Positions 52,880 to 64,000 of a stretch of DNA of 64,000 nt are shown here, one piece after another. The stretch's first letter is position 1. Every line of letters begins with the position of its first letter. A model generated the notes under the pieces. That model ran no database searches, was not told the origin of the DNA, and worked only from the letters and a program-made list of their open reading frames with translations. Position numbers and translations under genes: made by a program. The DNA is from Molanna angustata (taxonomy: Eukaryota; Arthropoda; Insecta; Trichoptera; Molannidae): positions 30,549,563-30,613,562 of the forward strand of contig OY754980.1 of NCBI GenBank assembly GCA_963576475.1, read 5' to 3'.

Positions 52880-53690
52880 ATTTATAGCATATCTACATAT
52901 TTCATTGTTTTTTTACCCTTTTTGTCCCCATTTTCATTATTCTACCAACCAAGCAAAACTTTTAAGATTTTTTTCTGATTTTCTTTTTTTTCTGTATACA
53001 CGACCATTTTAATACTGTGTAAAATTTGCTGGCTCTTTTTTTGTAACTTGTGTAGGTACTTACCTATAAGAATAATAGATTGTAATGCTGTGCGTTAGCT
53101 AAATATTTAAAATACATAAAATGCCTAACTAACTTTTTTGAATAAATTTACTTTTCATTTGTTAAATTGGTTGAATCTACTTATCAATATCATCCCCAAT
53201 AAAGTAAAATAAAAGATATTTAAATATTAATCTGCAATGGAATTCCAAAAATAATGTTTCGAGTGATACGATTGTCATAAATAACTTTAATTCAACATCA
53301 AAGAACGAGATACAAAATATGACCATGTCAAAACTTTCGACGTTAAAAACACTTTAACGAACCCTTGTTTAGTTTTTTAAGTGCTCTGTGTGTCTGAGAG
53401 TTACAAATGATTTGTTTATTTTCCACATAAAATAATTTATGCGTTAATCTAATGACATCATCAGTTGTAATAGTTTAGTTTTTTCATTGAGTTTTATTTT
53501 AAGAATTCTCAACGGATTCCACGTGTTCTTATCCGAGTTGAAACTTTCAACCACGTGTAAGATGCTGCACTGAGATGAATTAAATCTGTTGTACACAAGC
53601 ACTACCATATACCTACTATCCAACATATTCCCCAGTCCTTAAAACACTAAACTAACATGTAGATATATTACAAATATAAATATATTGGAT
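52880..53690. other. Unassigned AT-rich sequence
   Basis: The 60-codon minus frame at 53444-53626 has no recognised signature. Confidence 0.35.
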
Positions 53691-53880
53691 GGGTGGATGG
53701 CAGAGCGGTTAGCGCGCTGGGTTAGTAATCCAGTGGTCGCGAGTTCGAATCCTGCCTCGACCGATCTCGTTCACCTATTGGACAAGCATTTATGCTTAGT
53801 TTAGGGAACGTAGGAAGATGTATATGTACTTGTTTAACAAGGACATATTCATTTTTATATTAAAAAAAAAAAAAAAATAA
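53691..53880 (+). mobile_element. tRNA-derived SINE, copy 4 (best preserved)
   Basis: GGGTGGATGGCAGAGCGGTT (A box TGGCAGAGCGG) and GAGTTCGAATCCTGCC (B box). The anticodon stem CTGGG/TCCAG closes the loop TTAGTAA with anticodon AGT, i.e. tRNA-Thr-like. The body CGATCTCGTTCACCTATTGG through GGGAACGTAGGAAGATGTAT ends in ACATATTCATTTTTATATTA and a poly(A) of 14. Confidence 0.92.
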
Positions 53881-53919
53881 AAAAATACTTGGTATTAGTT
53901 CTATTGAAATTTATTTGAT

Positions 53920-53990
53920 TGTCGACGCGTTTCGTGCATGGCACAACGTCAGAATAATACTCTACAAGACTGAGACTAGTTGTTATATAC
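53920..53990. repeat. Dispersed motif shared with 52373-52405
   Basis: ACGCGTTTCGTGCATGGCAC, then AACGTCAGAATAATACTCTA is the reverse complement of ATTATTCTGACGATGTGCCT at 52373 and related to 27697. Confidence 0.5.
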
Positions 53991-54489
53991 AAAATTTACA
54001 TGACAGGTATACAAAAATGTTGGTTTTTGAACAGTCGAAAAATAAGTTATATGATGCAAATGATTCAATACAAATCTAAGTTTTAATACAATGAAAGTAG
54101 TTGGGTCACTGGTTCTAGTCCCCTGTGTCCATTAGGTCTGTAACAAAAGAAAACGGCAGCAGTAAAATTCGAAAGGTAAATAATATTGTATTTTTTGGTT
54201 TATTGTTATATTTTAAGTGAGGTTAAAACCAATGTATTTAACTAAAATTTTAACTAAACCAACACCTTAATTATCTTTAAAATCTATCGTAATCACGTAC
54301 CTATGTACATATAGTTTCCGGCAAATAACTTTTGAATTCTAGTCTAAGAAGAGGACGGTTTACACATACACCAACCAAGTAAAAAACCTATATTTGAACT
54401 CCCACGTGATTTCTCATGTTGTTTGCTGATAACTACACACAGCATCAAGGCATAATCTCAAATGTGAGATACTCGTTGCACTTTATCTT
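53991..54489. other. Unassigned sequence
   Basis: No feature supported. Confidence 0.35.
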
Positions 54490-54575
54490 CTTCGTCTGCC
54501 CTCCTTTGCGCAGTAATGGACATATGCTTTCCCCAGAGACCTCCACAGCTCTCATCCTGGGCAGATTGTTCGTCT
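54490..54575 (-). pseudogene. RTE-like LINE 3'-end scrap
   Basis: On the minus strand, CGAACAATCTGCCCAGGATG, then AGCTGTGGAGGTCTCTGGGG and AAAGCATATGTCCATTACTG match the 3' end at 30080-30150 (GCCCAGGATAGGGAGCTGTG), the same RTE lineage. Confidence 0.65.
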
Positions 54576-54581
54576 AATAAA

Positions 54582-54835
54582 TAAATAAATAAATAAACAT
54601 TTATTGAGACGAAAAGAAGTTATACCTATACAAAAACATAGACGTATAAAAAACAAATATAAAGAAAAACAACTTTTCCGACTCAAAAGGACCATGCTCA
54701 GCTATGTTGCAGGAAGACAAGCCCCCCAGCAGCTGATTTTCAGCATGATCCTATTGCTTATGTATTAGAGTACGAGGTCTACTTTATTTATATGCAGATA
54801 CAAAAAAAAATACAACAAATGCTCAAAAAAAAACA
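54582..54835 (-). repeat. LINE 3' UTR repeat J, copy 2
   Basis: It is the reverse complement of 10095-10290. Its 3' end at 54576-54597 is an AAAT tail (TAATAAATAAATAAATAAAT in plus orientation). Confidence 0.65.
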
Positions 54836-54869
54836 CATATATATACATGCACGCACATACATATATTTG

Positions 54870-55555
54870 TTTTATTTATTTAACATAATAATTTTACAAA
54901 AAACAAATCAAGAGATAATTCACAGGTAATAATATTTTTACAAATTTTTCTTAGCAGTGCCTCATCAAAAAGATTACAAATCTTGTGCTTGATGAGGGAA
55001 ATCACTTATAAAAAAAATAAAAAAATATCAAAACAAAGCAATTAAACAAAGTCAAACAATAGAGTATTTAAATCAAATCAACATGAATAAACAATCAAAT
55101 AAACATTAAAGAAGTTTGAAAATATATGAAAATGAGAAATATACAAATGAGTAAACATATCTAAATACTTATTCAAATAAAACAAAAGGAAATACATGAA
55201 AATAAATTGAAAAATGAGCAATATAGACTATTTAAACATACCAAAACACATATTTAGAAATAAAAAAAGAAAATACTGGCAATTGACAAAAATCAAACAA
55301 ACAACATCGAAAACTAATATTTTAGAAGTTAGGAGTTATGTGCAATTTTAATTTTTGTTTAAATTTTTTAAATTCTTTTATCTGTTTTAATTCATTTGGG
55401 AGGCAATTGAAACATTTTATACCCAAATAAATGTAGTTGTTTTGTAATTGTCCTGTATTACAATTGGGTATTTTAAAATCATTTTGGAATCGCAGAGACT
55501 TATTTTTTTCAATTTTTTGTAAAACATTATCTTTGAAAATTTGCAAAATAGACAC
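54870..55555 (-). mobile_element. LINE C-terminal fragment with 3' UTR
   Basis: Frame 55322-55555 encodes SILQIFKDNVLQKIEKNKSL, then NYIYLGIKCFNCLPNELKQI and FKKFKQKLKLHI. This is the RT tail block (I.Y.G...WN.LP..I, then a basic helix). About 450 bp of A-rich 3' UTR follows, ending TTTATTTATTTAACATAATA in plus orientation. The core is missing. Confidence 0.65.
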
Positions 55556-55671
55556 TTTTTAAAATATATACACACATTTATTTATACACACCCACACACA
55601 TAAATACACATAAATTCTTACATACTTCACACTATGATTGCGAGGCCAGAAGCATCGCTCGTTAATTATCT

Positions 55672-55940
55672 TTAAAAAAAATGGATTTTTTCCACTGCTT
55701 TTAGCGGTGGAGGCAAGTCATTCCAACATTTTGTTGCAGCGTATTTGAAACTGCCTTCAAACGCTGCCCCTCTATCCTCTAATATCGTCAGACTGCCTCG
55801 TTTGAGGTCGTCCAACGCTTCTTTTGCCCGTTCTAGGTCGCCATACCAGCACTTTCTAAAGTCCTTCTGGAGTCTGTAGTTCCGGCGAGAAACCCTGCCC
55901 AGCTCCACTTCTGGTTGGCAACTTTTGGACAACGTCGATT
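55672..55940 (-). pseudogene. LINE C-terminal fragment
   Basis: It encodes NYRLQKDFRKCWYGDLERAK, then EALDDLKRGSLTILEDRGAA and FEGSFKYAATKCWNDLPPPL. The last segment is the RT tail block of Jockey/CR1-like ORFs (F..SF.Y.A...WN.LP..L). The preceding GC-rich stretch is probably from the same ORF. It is a different lineage from 55322-55555. Confidence 0.6.
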
Positions 55941-56667
55941 ACTTTGGTTTTCTTTCTTATTCACTTATCTATATATCGTTGCACTATGCTTACATCACTA
56001 TTAAGCAATTTTTTTTGATATCCGGTTTTGGAGCTGACCCACTCCCTCATCCGAGCAAACTTTGATATACAATAGGATAAGGGTCTGATCCGAAACCGGT
56101 TAACTAAAAAAAAATACTGAAAAAAAGTGGTGTAGGTAAAAATATTTTTAATTTTAATTGTATCATTTCAAATGTGCCACAACAGAATAGCTTTAAAGTA
56201 TGAAGATAAAATACATTGTAGAAATTTCGTCCAATCAACTAAAATGCAAAATAAGAAAACATACGTGTATAGTATAATGTACAACAATAAAAAGGTTAAT
56301 GATTTTAAAGTTTTTGTGTTAGCAGAGTGGAAATCGATTTTAAAATTAATGAATATCAATGTATTTTTGGGAAATACTTTGATATTCGTTAATTGGGTAT
56401 GGTTTGGGAAATATAGAGGTTTTGTACTCAGAATTTAAAGGATGGAATCTTGATGCTCTAGAAATGTTAAAAATTACTAAAAATAAAATAAAATGCAAAA
56501 TTGTACATTGTAAATTGTATCCAGGTACCAACTATATCCCCATTTTTTCAAACTCAGACTCAACCACATGTTTTGCAACATTGTAAAATCACTGTTACTC
56601 CACCTAAACAGGTACACAGGCAACGCTGTAAATGTTGTAGTGTTGAATTATTTTTGTTTAAATTGGA
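55941..56667. other. Unassigned AT-rich sequence
   Basis: ATATCCGGTTTTGGAGCTGA (56021) partly pairs with GATCCGAAACCGGTTAAC (56087). A plus frame of 88 codons (56172-56438) has no recognised match. Confidence 0.35.
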
Positions 56668-56758
56668 TCGTTTCATTTTAGACATTGATAATGCCGAGTC
56701 ATCTCGGCGAAATCGTTCGGTCATTGTAATCCAATTTTGTGGCAAAATACTTTGGTAT
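56668..56758. repeat. Relative of the 34265 hairpin, one arm
   Basis: TCGTTTCATTTTAGACATTG, ATGCCGAGTCATCTCGGCGA, AATCGTTCGGTCATTGTAAT and TTTTGTGGCAAAATACTT align with the right arm of hairpin 2 at 34379-34465. No left arm is present here. Confidence 0.6.
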
Positions 56759-57984
56759 AGGTATTTGTTCATTACTAAAAATAATGATCGATAGCAACAT
56801 AAAAAAAGATAAGAAAAACATTGAACTTCGATAGAAAAAATATTCATAGCAATTAAAGAACAAACAAAATACTTCTTTTTTCACCACATCTTTCTCTGTA
56901 CAAGCAGCTCGTCTTTGAAATCACATCCCATCGTAACTGCGAGTTTCATTAACAATTTTGGCTCTCAAAAGAAATCTGAGGTTAAATTTGTCAAATCAAA
57001 TATAATATTTATATGTATGTGTTCATATGTCAACTACACCTATTTGTAATATGTCAACTACAAATATTTAAATGACCAATAATGTGTATTTCTACCAACA
57101 ACCCCAGCTCAGGTAGGTATATTTTATTCAATAAATATATAAATAAATAAATCCCCACTTTGTTCGAGATCCACATATATGTCGGTTTATTCCCTGAGAA
57201 ATTAATCTTCTCTTACCAAAAAATAGTTAGTTTACAAATCATTCCACGTCATATTTTATCTTTATCTCAATTCTGATTCAGATAGTTAATGACTTAATCA
57301 CATCGGCCTTATCTCAACCCCTAGCAAGTCAGAACTCTCCTAGTTAGTAACTTAGTGATAGAAAAAAGAAGTCGAGATCTCTCCAAGAGATTTTTTACTA
57401 CAAGAGAAAGTTTAAATGAAATTATTCAGAGTTCTGAAGCTCAGATTTCTAGAGTTTGCTTGTTATCTTCCCGCAAAAGAATGGTTAAATAATGACCTAA
57501 TTAATGGATTTTTCCAACCAGTTTTGCTGCAACTAGCTTGCTCTGAGAATAAAATACGCACATACATAATGGACCAAGAACTAGCGACAGATAAATTTAC
57601 GTCATATTATAAAGGCTGATTTTATTACCCACGTTAAAGGATACCACGGCAGATTGGATAATATTATGAACACTGAGTTGTGATGGCATTCTGTACCTTC
57701 AAAATGTTTTTAAATTGTCAATACTAACGGTATTAAATGTGTAGAACTCCATTTTTTTCGTTTAAGGCAATTCACCCTGTAAATAGTGCTATGTGCCAAT
57801 TATTTCATGTCAGAGGAGAAAAGTTAATTTTATTATAAATTTATGTCATTCAATGAAAGAAATTTTGAAATAAAAGACAGTACACGTGAATTATTAAGAG
57901 ACAAAAGATGTTGGATATTATGTTGGATATAATAACTCCATTTAAACTATGTATGTATGTATTTTCAAATGAAACAAAAGTGAT
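56759..57984. other. Unassigned sequence
   Basis: A 67-codon plus frame at 57416-57619 (GFFQPVLLQLACSENKIRTY) has no recognised family or splice pattern. Otherwise AT-rich. Confidence 0.35.
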
Positions 57985-58050
57985 TATACCAGTTGATTAG
58001 GGCTTAGTCAGCCGGAACGGTTGTCCTGGTACAAGGGAAAAAAATAATAC
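57985..58050. repeat. Half copy of foldback family G
   Basis: TTATACCAGTTGATTAGGGC, then TTAGTCAGCCGGAACGGTTG resembles 10960-11000 (TTACCAGCTGATAAGGGCCT). Confidence 0.55.
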
Positions 58051-58380
58051 TTAGTAGCCTCCAAAGTGTTGAAAATTGGTATTTTTACACGTCAATTATA
58101 ATACAAAGCGTGATATTTTTTATATTAAATATAGATGATTATTAGAAATCACGCCGTCGTTGGTTGGTGGAAACTCCTAGACAGAAACCTTTAAAGTTTA
58201 ATAAATTGTTACGTCTAATATTAAAAAATACACGTTGTTACAAAGGGATTTAATTTTCATAGAGCAAACTGCTATATAAATGTAGGTATCCATTAATATC
58301 CGATTAATATGTCTTATATATGTAGTTTATTTTTTATTTTATTGTTTGATATATTTTTGTTTAGTTACATATAAGTCAAG
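58051..58380. other. Unassigned AT-rich sequence
   Basis: Nothing supported. Confidence 0.35.
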
Positions 58381-58510
58381 TATTAAGATGTATTAATGTG
58401 ATTTCGAAATATACCACCTTGGTACAGGCTAAGCCTTGTGAGGTGGATATATGTTATACCTATGTCAAAAATTATATTGTAAATTATGATAAATAAATAA
58501 AAATATAAAA
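58381..58510 (+). mobile_element. LINE 3' UTR end
   Basis: ACCTTGGTACAGGCTAAGCC, then TTGTGAGGTGGATATATGTT and a tail ATGATAAATAAATAAAAATA. The style matches LINE 3' ends at 15310 and 61350; no coding part is kept. Confidence 0.45.
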
Positions 58511-59988
58511 ATATATTGAAAATTAAACATTGAATGTGGAAAAATCCCGTTCCACCTCACTTTGTGTACCAATCTCCTAGTCCAAAGTCGTAGCTTATAT
58601 TTATGTATTTATTTTATTTCAGAAAACAACATTTTTTCTATTGTGTGGTTACATATGGTGATAGTAAAATGGGTACAAGCCAATGTTTTCTTTTAATTAA
58701 AAGAATGAAGTAAAAATATTTTAACAAGTATGCTGAGCAGTAGGTAAATCAAAAAGAATTTAAAGAGAAAAGTACGACTGTTAAAAAATAAACAATACAT
58801 AATGAGAATAAAATGAGAAAAATGAGAGACTATCGGTGTGAAGGAAAGAGTTCGTTTGAAAGATTTAGGGAACTGGGTTGAAATTTATCCCTATTTTTAT
58901 ATTTTATATTATTTTTACACATTCTTTACTCTGATATAAGAAATCATTTCACACTGCACATTTTCAACAATGTAGCATTTTATACAATATATTTTTTTTG
59001 TTGTATTTTAGTGGTATTGTGTGTGTTTGTATATTACATCGGAATCCCTGGCAAGCTATGAAATCTTGTGTACGTGTTCCCATAAAACTAGACACGTGCA
59101 CACGTGTCGTGGTCTTGGAAAATAAATAATAAAATCTCCCAGCACACCCCTAACTCCTTCTTCTTCTGTTACCCAAGTAAGTATAGGTACCTACATGTGC
59201 TGTATCTGGTCACGGAGAGATCAACTGCAGTCTCTTCTTACTTGACTCAATCTTTAAATTTGTGCTGTGCTGGGTTGTTTTTGTGGAAACTAGCAAATTG
59301 TAGGCAATTGTAGAACTTTAAACTTTTCCTCTTTCTCTCTTCGAACCATCCTCATCTTCTTCCTATGTACTCTTATATTTCTTGAGATAGACGTTTTTAT
59401 TTATTGATTCATTTTTTTAAGCACATGTGCACAATGGCGGGCTTTTTGCCATATGGCAATATCTTCCAACCAACCATATTCATTTGGTGAAGAAAATTCA
59501 TGATACGTACCTGACGTTCATTGAACAGTCGCTCACTTAAGTTAGGACATCACGTGATTTCCTATCTGGAGGATGCTACTAAGTTTTTGTATAGAGTCGC
59601 TTTGCGGAGACATATCTAAATACTTAGCTCATGCGCGTTGGTGTAAACTAACATTTGCGAATTGTCAAAAAGTAAGGTTGATCGCAAGGAACCTTACTAG
59701 TGGTTTAATAATAAAATACGGATGTTTTCGATGGATGATGATGATTTTAGCGACTTCGTCAAATAAATATTTGGTATTTTTTTCAAATCATATACCAAAC
59801 AGATTATTCAGCGATCTATACGAGATGCCGAAAGTTTGCTGGAATTTCAGAAAAAAATGCGACATCCAGCTGTCAATGTGATATTGGTTACATGTGTTTG
59901 TGTTTTTATGACAAAAAACATTTTAACCGTCAGTCTAAACTCATAGTAACTATATAACTAACTCTTTTCTTCAAATGCAATAATGAAT
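58511..59988. other. Unassigned sequence
   Basis: ACACGTGCACACGTGT (59092-59107) is a short palindrome. GCGGGCTTTTTGCCATATGG near 59437 may be a LINE 3' UTR. Frames at 59104-59313 and 59573-59881 are unassigned. Confidence 0.3.
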
Positions 59989-60014
59989 TTGCGTAGCGTG
60001 AAACGCTACGCAAT
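59989..60014. repeat. Perfect short hairpin
   Basis: TTGCGTAGCG-TGAAA-CGCTACGCAA has a 10-bp stem and 5-base loop. Confidence 0.85.
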
Positions 60015-60654
60015 CGACCTTAAGTTTGGCGTAGTATTATTTAGTTAGTGATGTCTCTGCAATGCAATTGTTAACATAAGAATACTTAATACTCCAGTGA
60101 AGTTATGTAGGAGTCAGAATTAAGTAACCTAGGACTGTGCATTCGGGTCTTAGACTCCATTAGATTTTGAAGGATATCTGAATAGTGCTTCTCAATTTAT
60201 TTAACTGTCAAATATTTCAAAGTGACCGCAACCTCAGGAAACTTTAAATTTGAAATTTTTATTTTCAAACTGGTAAAAAGGTACATCACTTTCATAAAAT
60301 GGCATTGAAGAAATATCAAGTTTTCTTAATATTTTTAAATTAAAAAGAAATATTAAACAAACTCATTTCATAAAAATTTTTCATAAATATTCGAATATTT
60401 TGTGGAGTGACTTGTTAGTGAGGAGTATAGCGTTGGCCGCAACCCACTCTTTTTTAATTTTTATTCATATTTCTAAAATAAAAAAAAATGTTTGTCTTTT
60501 TCCCTTTAATTAAGGTTATCCAAACTTTTATAGCGCAGTTTCGTGGTAAAAGATAAAGAACAAAGACCTCTTAAGCAATTTACTGAAAATTCTACTCTCC
60601 ACGCACTTCAGAAGGCAGTTAATGTCATTTAATAGTTCAGTTTACACTGAAACT
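60015..60654. other. Unassigned AT-rich sequence
   Basis: No feature supported. Confidence 0.35.
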
Positions 60655-60990
60655 ACGATATCAGTAATCCGTTTCATTGGCTTTACCCAATTCCTTGAAA
60701 AAATGGTATTCTGTGATTCTAACAACCTCAACGATGGTACATTCCTCTGTCACAGTTCTTGAATATATGTAGTACGGAGCCAAGTCATGCAGAGATTTGA
60801 AAACCATCAAGCACACTTTGTAATCTATTCTCTTTGGATAATTGAACCAGTTCAGCTCGTTTAGGAGAGGCGTCATGTGGCAACTTTTATTCGCCCCCAA
60901 AGACAAGCCCCACTGCTTTCTTAGACACTGGTTGCAACCTATTTAGTTGACATTTGCACACCAGCATATATTATATTACAGTAATCCAAC
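60655..60990 (-). pseudogene. LINE RT C-terminal fragment, CR1/L2/Rex-like
   Basis: It encodes HMTPLLNELNWFNYPKRIDY, then KVCLMVFKSLHDLAPYYI, with IGCNQCLRKQWGLSLGANKS upstream. 'H.TP.L..L.W....RI.YK..L.VFK.LH.LAP.Y' is a strong signature of the region after the RT thumb in CR1/L2-type elements, another lineage. It is truncated at both ends. Confidence 0.8.
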
Positions 60991-61097
60991 CCAGATACTA
61001 CAAATACTGGTTTTGGGCCTTCAAGTCACCTTAAAGTTATATGTCACTCTTAAGAATCCCCTCAAGTAAAGTCAACACCTCAAAGAAAGTATTTTTA
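60991..61097. other. Unassigned spacer
   Basis: Spacer ending in the T run that is the SINE's A-rich end. Confidence 0.35.
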
Positions 61098-61284
61098 TTT
61101 TTTTTTTTTTTACAAAAAAATGAATTTGTCCTTGTTAAACAAGTACATATACATCTTCCTACGTTCCCTAAAATAAGCAAATAAATGTTTGTACTATAGG
61201 TGAACGAAATCGGTCGAGGCAGGATTCGAACTCGCGACCACTGGATTACTAGCCCAGCGCGCTAACCGTTCTGCCATCGACCCA
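61098..61284 (-). mobile_element. tRNA-derived SINE, copy 5
   Basis: On the minus strand it has GGGTCGATGGCAGAACGGTT and GAGTTCGAATCCTGCCTCGA, with CTAGTAA as the anticodon loop (AGT). It ends in an A run seen as T residues at 61093-61111. It is very similar to the 53691 copy. Confidence 0.92.
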
Positions 61285-61329
61285 TCTATCATTATTGTTA
61301 ATACACAAACATTTGCACATATTTAGGTT

Positions 61330-61610
61330 AAGTAAGTAACGTCCCACTAGGCTAAACCTGTTCTGGGGCTGTTACTTTTATACGATAGGGTATACAAATT
61401 ATTTACACATAGAGGATATAAGGTGCACAGGGGTTAAATGTTACATTCAACTATTGTAAAAAAAAGATTACAAAAGATTAAGAAGTAAAGTTTTAGATTA
61501 AATATAAGAAATGAAGAATAGGAAATAAATGTTCGTAAGTCAGATGATAAGTGTGGACAACCTCCTCAACATAGAGCCTGTCCGAAGCAAATATAAATTC
61601 TGATTTAATT
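61330..61610 (-). mobile_element. LINE 3' UTR, coding part missing
   Basis: CGTCCCACTAGGCTAAACCT, then GTTCTGGGGCTGTTACTTTT resembles 16776-16815 and other LINE 3' ends. AT-rich sequence continues to about 61600. Confidence 0.4.
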
Positions 61611-62404
61611 TTTTTTCAGTCAAATATAATCTGTTGAACCGTTTCTTTTAAAATTGATAGAACATTCTGCAAAGGATGAAATATTTTGTAGGCTGGGTGC
61701 CTACTCAATTATTTGATATTTTATTTTTTCAAAATATTTTGCTGGTTAGGTAACGAGTCGGAAAACAATACTATATATTTATTAAATACATTCAACCAAA
61801 GACCTTGACATTCAACAGAAAGAATAAAAGTGTTCCTCACTCGTTATCTCAAAGGTATTCAAAATCTTCACTCAGAATACCTTTAAAGCCCAGAAAAGAC
61901 GTAATTTATCTACGCGTAGCAAAATTTAAAGGAATACAACATTTTGTTGAAGTTCTTCCTTAAGGTTCACTCTGAATAACGAAATCGCCTTCAAGATACC
62001 TTAAAGGCTTGAGGCTTCCTTGAGATTTGTCTCTGAATGCGAGTATAAGAATGCTTCCACGAAAGACCTTGCCTTTCATTCAGTCCTTAAAAAATAATAA
62101 AAATCACAATTCACCAGACCACACTGATGATTTTATTTTTAAACCGTTGTGGCGTCTCGGTGATGTCTGAAAGATCTGAAAATGTGCAAAGAGGAAATAA
62201 AAACAAACAAAACACTTTGAAATGTAATCCGATTCATCTCGGAAGACATTGAGTTATCGTTTGACTCAAATCGAAAATGGAGAAAATCGTGAACTGATTT
62301 ATATATTTTTTTCGTCTGAAAGGCGACATTTTTTTTTGCTATCATTGTGTTATTTTAGTAAATATCATTGTCAGTTGATAGGTTAGTTATGAGCAAACGC
62401 AAGA
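61611..62404. other. Unassigned sequence
   Basis: No coding frame or repeat is supported. Several ACCTTAAAG/CCTTGAG-like words recur near 61800-62040. Confidence 0.35.
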
Positions 62405-63860
62405 CCATAACCGTGGTATTCTTGGTATTGCATTCACTAATGTGGTCATGGTCTTAGTTTTATATTCACAATATTCACAGATGTGGTCTTGTTCTTTGAT
62501 TTTCATTCATATATGTGGTATTGGTTTTTACCACATCTATGAATGTAAATAATGACAGATGTGGTCTTGGTCATGGTTTTACATTCACAGATGTGATCTT
62601 GTTTTGATATTCACAGATGTGGTCTTGTTCTTGGTTTTACATTCACATAGCGCCCTTGAGGTGAGTTTTCACGAAAACGGCGCTATATAAATTATCCAAC
62701 CATATATATATATGTGGTCTTGTTCTTGGTTTTACATTCACATATGTGGTCTTGTTTTTGCATTCACATATGTGGTCTTGGTTTTACATTCACAGATGTG
62801 GCCTTGTTCTTGATTTTACATTCACAGATTTTGTCTTGTTTTTGCATTCACAGATGTGGTCTTGGTTTTACATTCACAGATGTTGTCTTGTTTTTGCATT
62901 CACAGATGTGGTCGTGTTCTTGGTTATACAATCACAAGTGTGGTCTTGGTCTTGACTTTACATTCACAGATGTGATCTTGGCCTTGATTTTACATTCACA
63001 TATGTAGTATTATATTAGTCTTGGTATTGAATTCACAGATTTGGTATTATATTAGTCTTGGTATTGCATTCACAGATTTGGTATTATATTAGTCTTGGTA
63101 TTGCATTCACAGATTTGGCCCTGATCTTGGTTTTTCATTGTTATGTTGGTAGTGCTAGTTTTACAGTCACAGATGTGGCCTTGGTCTTGGTTTTACATTC
63201 ACAGATATGGTAGTAGTCTTAGTTTTACAGTCACAGATGTGGCCTTGGTTTTGCATTTACAGATGTTGTCTTGTTCTTTGATTTACATTAACAGATGTGA
63301 TCTTGTTTTTGCATTTACAAATGTGGTCTTGGATTTGCATTTACAGATATGGTCTTGGATAAGGATTCACATATTATGTGGTCTTGGTTATGGCTTTGAT
63401 TTTATTCACAGATGTTATATTATATTAGTCTTGGTTTTGCATTCACATATTTTGGCTTGGTTAATCCAACTCAACCTACTCATAACACAGACGATAGCAT
63501 TCTTCTTTAAAATTTGACCTGAAATGTTTGATATTTTAATAATTTGCCTTTAGATGTAAATAGAATTATGGCTGCTCACCCTGACAGTGTTAAATAAAAT
63601 TAAAATTGAGAGTCTCATGACTGCCGTTGGGGGAGTCGGTGGAAGGTAAGGTTGTATGTAATAGAATATTCTCTTCTGCTTCTTACAAGCTCATACCTTA
63701 CCCTCGCAATGGCAATGATGTTATATTATATTAGTCTTGGTTTTGCATTCACAGATTTTGGCTTGGTCTTATAGTATTATATTCACAGACATTGTGGTAG
63801 TCTTAGTTTATATTCACATATGTAGTCATGGTCTTGCATAGTCGATCGAGTCTTAGTCTT
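62405..63860 (+). repeat. Minisatellite, ATTCACAGATGTGGTCTTG core
   Basis: About 40 imperfect units of 26-37 bp share TTTACATTCACAGATGTGGT. At 63000-63110 three nearly identical 37-bp units (ATTTGGTATTATATTAGTCT) stand next to each other. A 57-bp foreign segment (62646-62702) matches 21456-21520. Another non-repeat stretch lies at 63460-63716. Long open frames are repeat artefacts. Confidence 0.9.
63460..63716. other. Non-repeat block inside the minisatellite
   Basis: It is flanked on both sides by the same ~50-bp text, GATGTTATATTATATTAGTC through GATTTTGGCTTGG (63411 and 63717). The block has no coding frame or recognised family. Short inverted words occur (AAGGTAAGG and CATACCTTACC). Confidence 0.5.
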
Positions 63861-64000
63861 GATCTTGCAAATCCGGCCTTTGTTTTGTATTTTTTTTCAG
63901 GTCTTGTAACTTTGACAAAGCGATTTTAGAATAATTTTTTTTGACTCTTCATCCGTTAAGAGTGTACTCAGCCATTTAAGTTAACAAAGAAAATTGTGTA
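63861..64000. other. Unassigned end of window
   Basis: Nothing recognised in the last 140 bp. Confidence 0.35.

Noticed and set aside
53691..53763. Functional tRNA-Thr gene
   Set aside because: The T-stem has a mismatch, the acceptor stem is imperfect, and the same head plus body occurs five times with A-rich tails, so it is a SINE.
62714..63517. Frames of 69-124 codons with FTFTDV-type repeats
   Set aside because: Minisatellite translation only.

Overview
This window looks like intergenic or intronic DNA from an insect nuclear genome, most likely a moth or butterfly. That is an inference. The sequence is AT-rich, has no bacterial-style gene packing, and is crowded with non-LTR retrotransposon pieces, tRNA-derived SINEs, foldback elements and simple repeats. 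Almost no host coding sequence is visible. The single good host candidate is a spliced first coding exon on the + strand at 49376-49770: an acceptor, a 5' UTR, a short signal-peptide-like start and a GTAAGT donor.

The best-preserved unit is a full-length LINE on the minus strand (2564-8064), flanked by a 9-bp target-site duplication. It has a 5' UTR, an ORF1 with a PHD finger and coiled coil, a long spacer, and an ORF2 with complete endonuclease and reverse-transcriptase motifs followed by poly(A). ORF2 has no AUG ahead of its endonuclease core; an in-frame TAA separates it from an upstream ATG-started frame. Nearly every other coding trace is a 5'-truncated carboxy-terminal fragment of a LINE. 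Several lineages are present: Jockey/CR1-like, RTE-like with GRPRK-type tails, and R1- or I-like with a Cys/His knuckle. They can nest: one fragment at 52598-52852 sits inside another with a 10-bp duplication.

Non-autonomous elements are the second layer. There are five copies of a tRNA-Thr-like SINE (8800, 17858, 20453, 53691, 61098). Foldback family A has about six loci, including one near-perfect 66-bp-arm hairpin at 32045-32215. There are two 188-bp MITEs with CAGGGGGGCAAG ends, two full and one half copy of a 680-bp TTAA-flanked palindrome, and a TTAA-flanked CCCTTTCGGCCCT element. Satellite-type DNA includes a patterned AAAT/GAAT array (24467-24960), an AAAT array (40205-40545), a 93-bp tandem repeat (33725-34033), and two minisatellites (46355-46815, 62405-63860).

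The most unusual signal is at 34034-35111. A 539-bp unit with two long hairpins is present twice in tandem. The second copy differs from the first by about fifty T-to-C changes on the + strand, confined to the hairpin section, with very few changes of other kinds. Arm symmetry indicates that the first copy is ancestral. This resembles A-to-I hyperediting of a minus-strand hairpin RNA that has become fixed in DNA.
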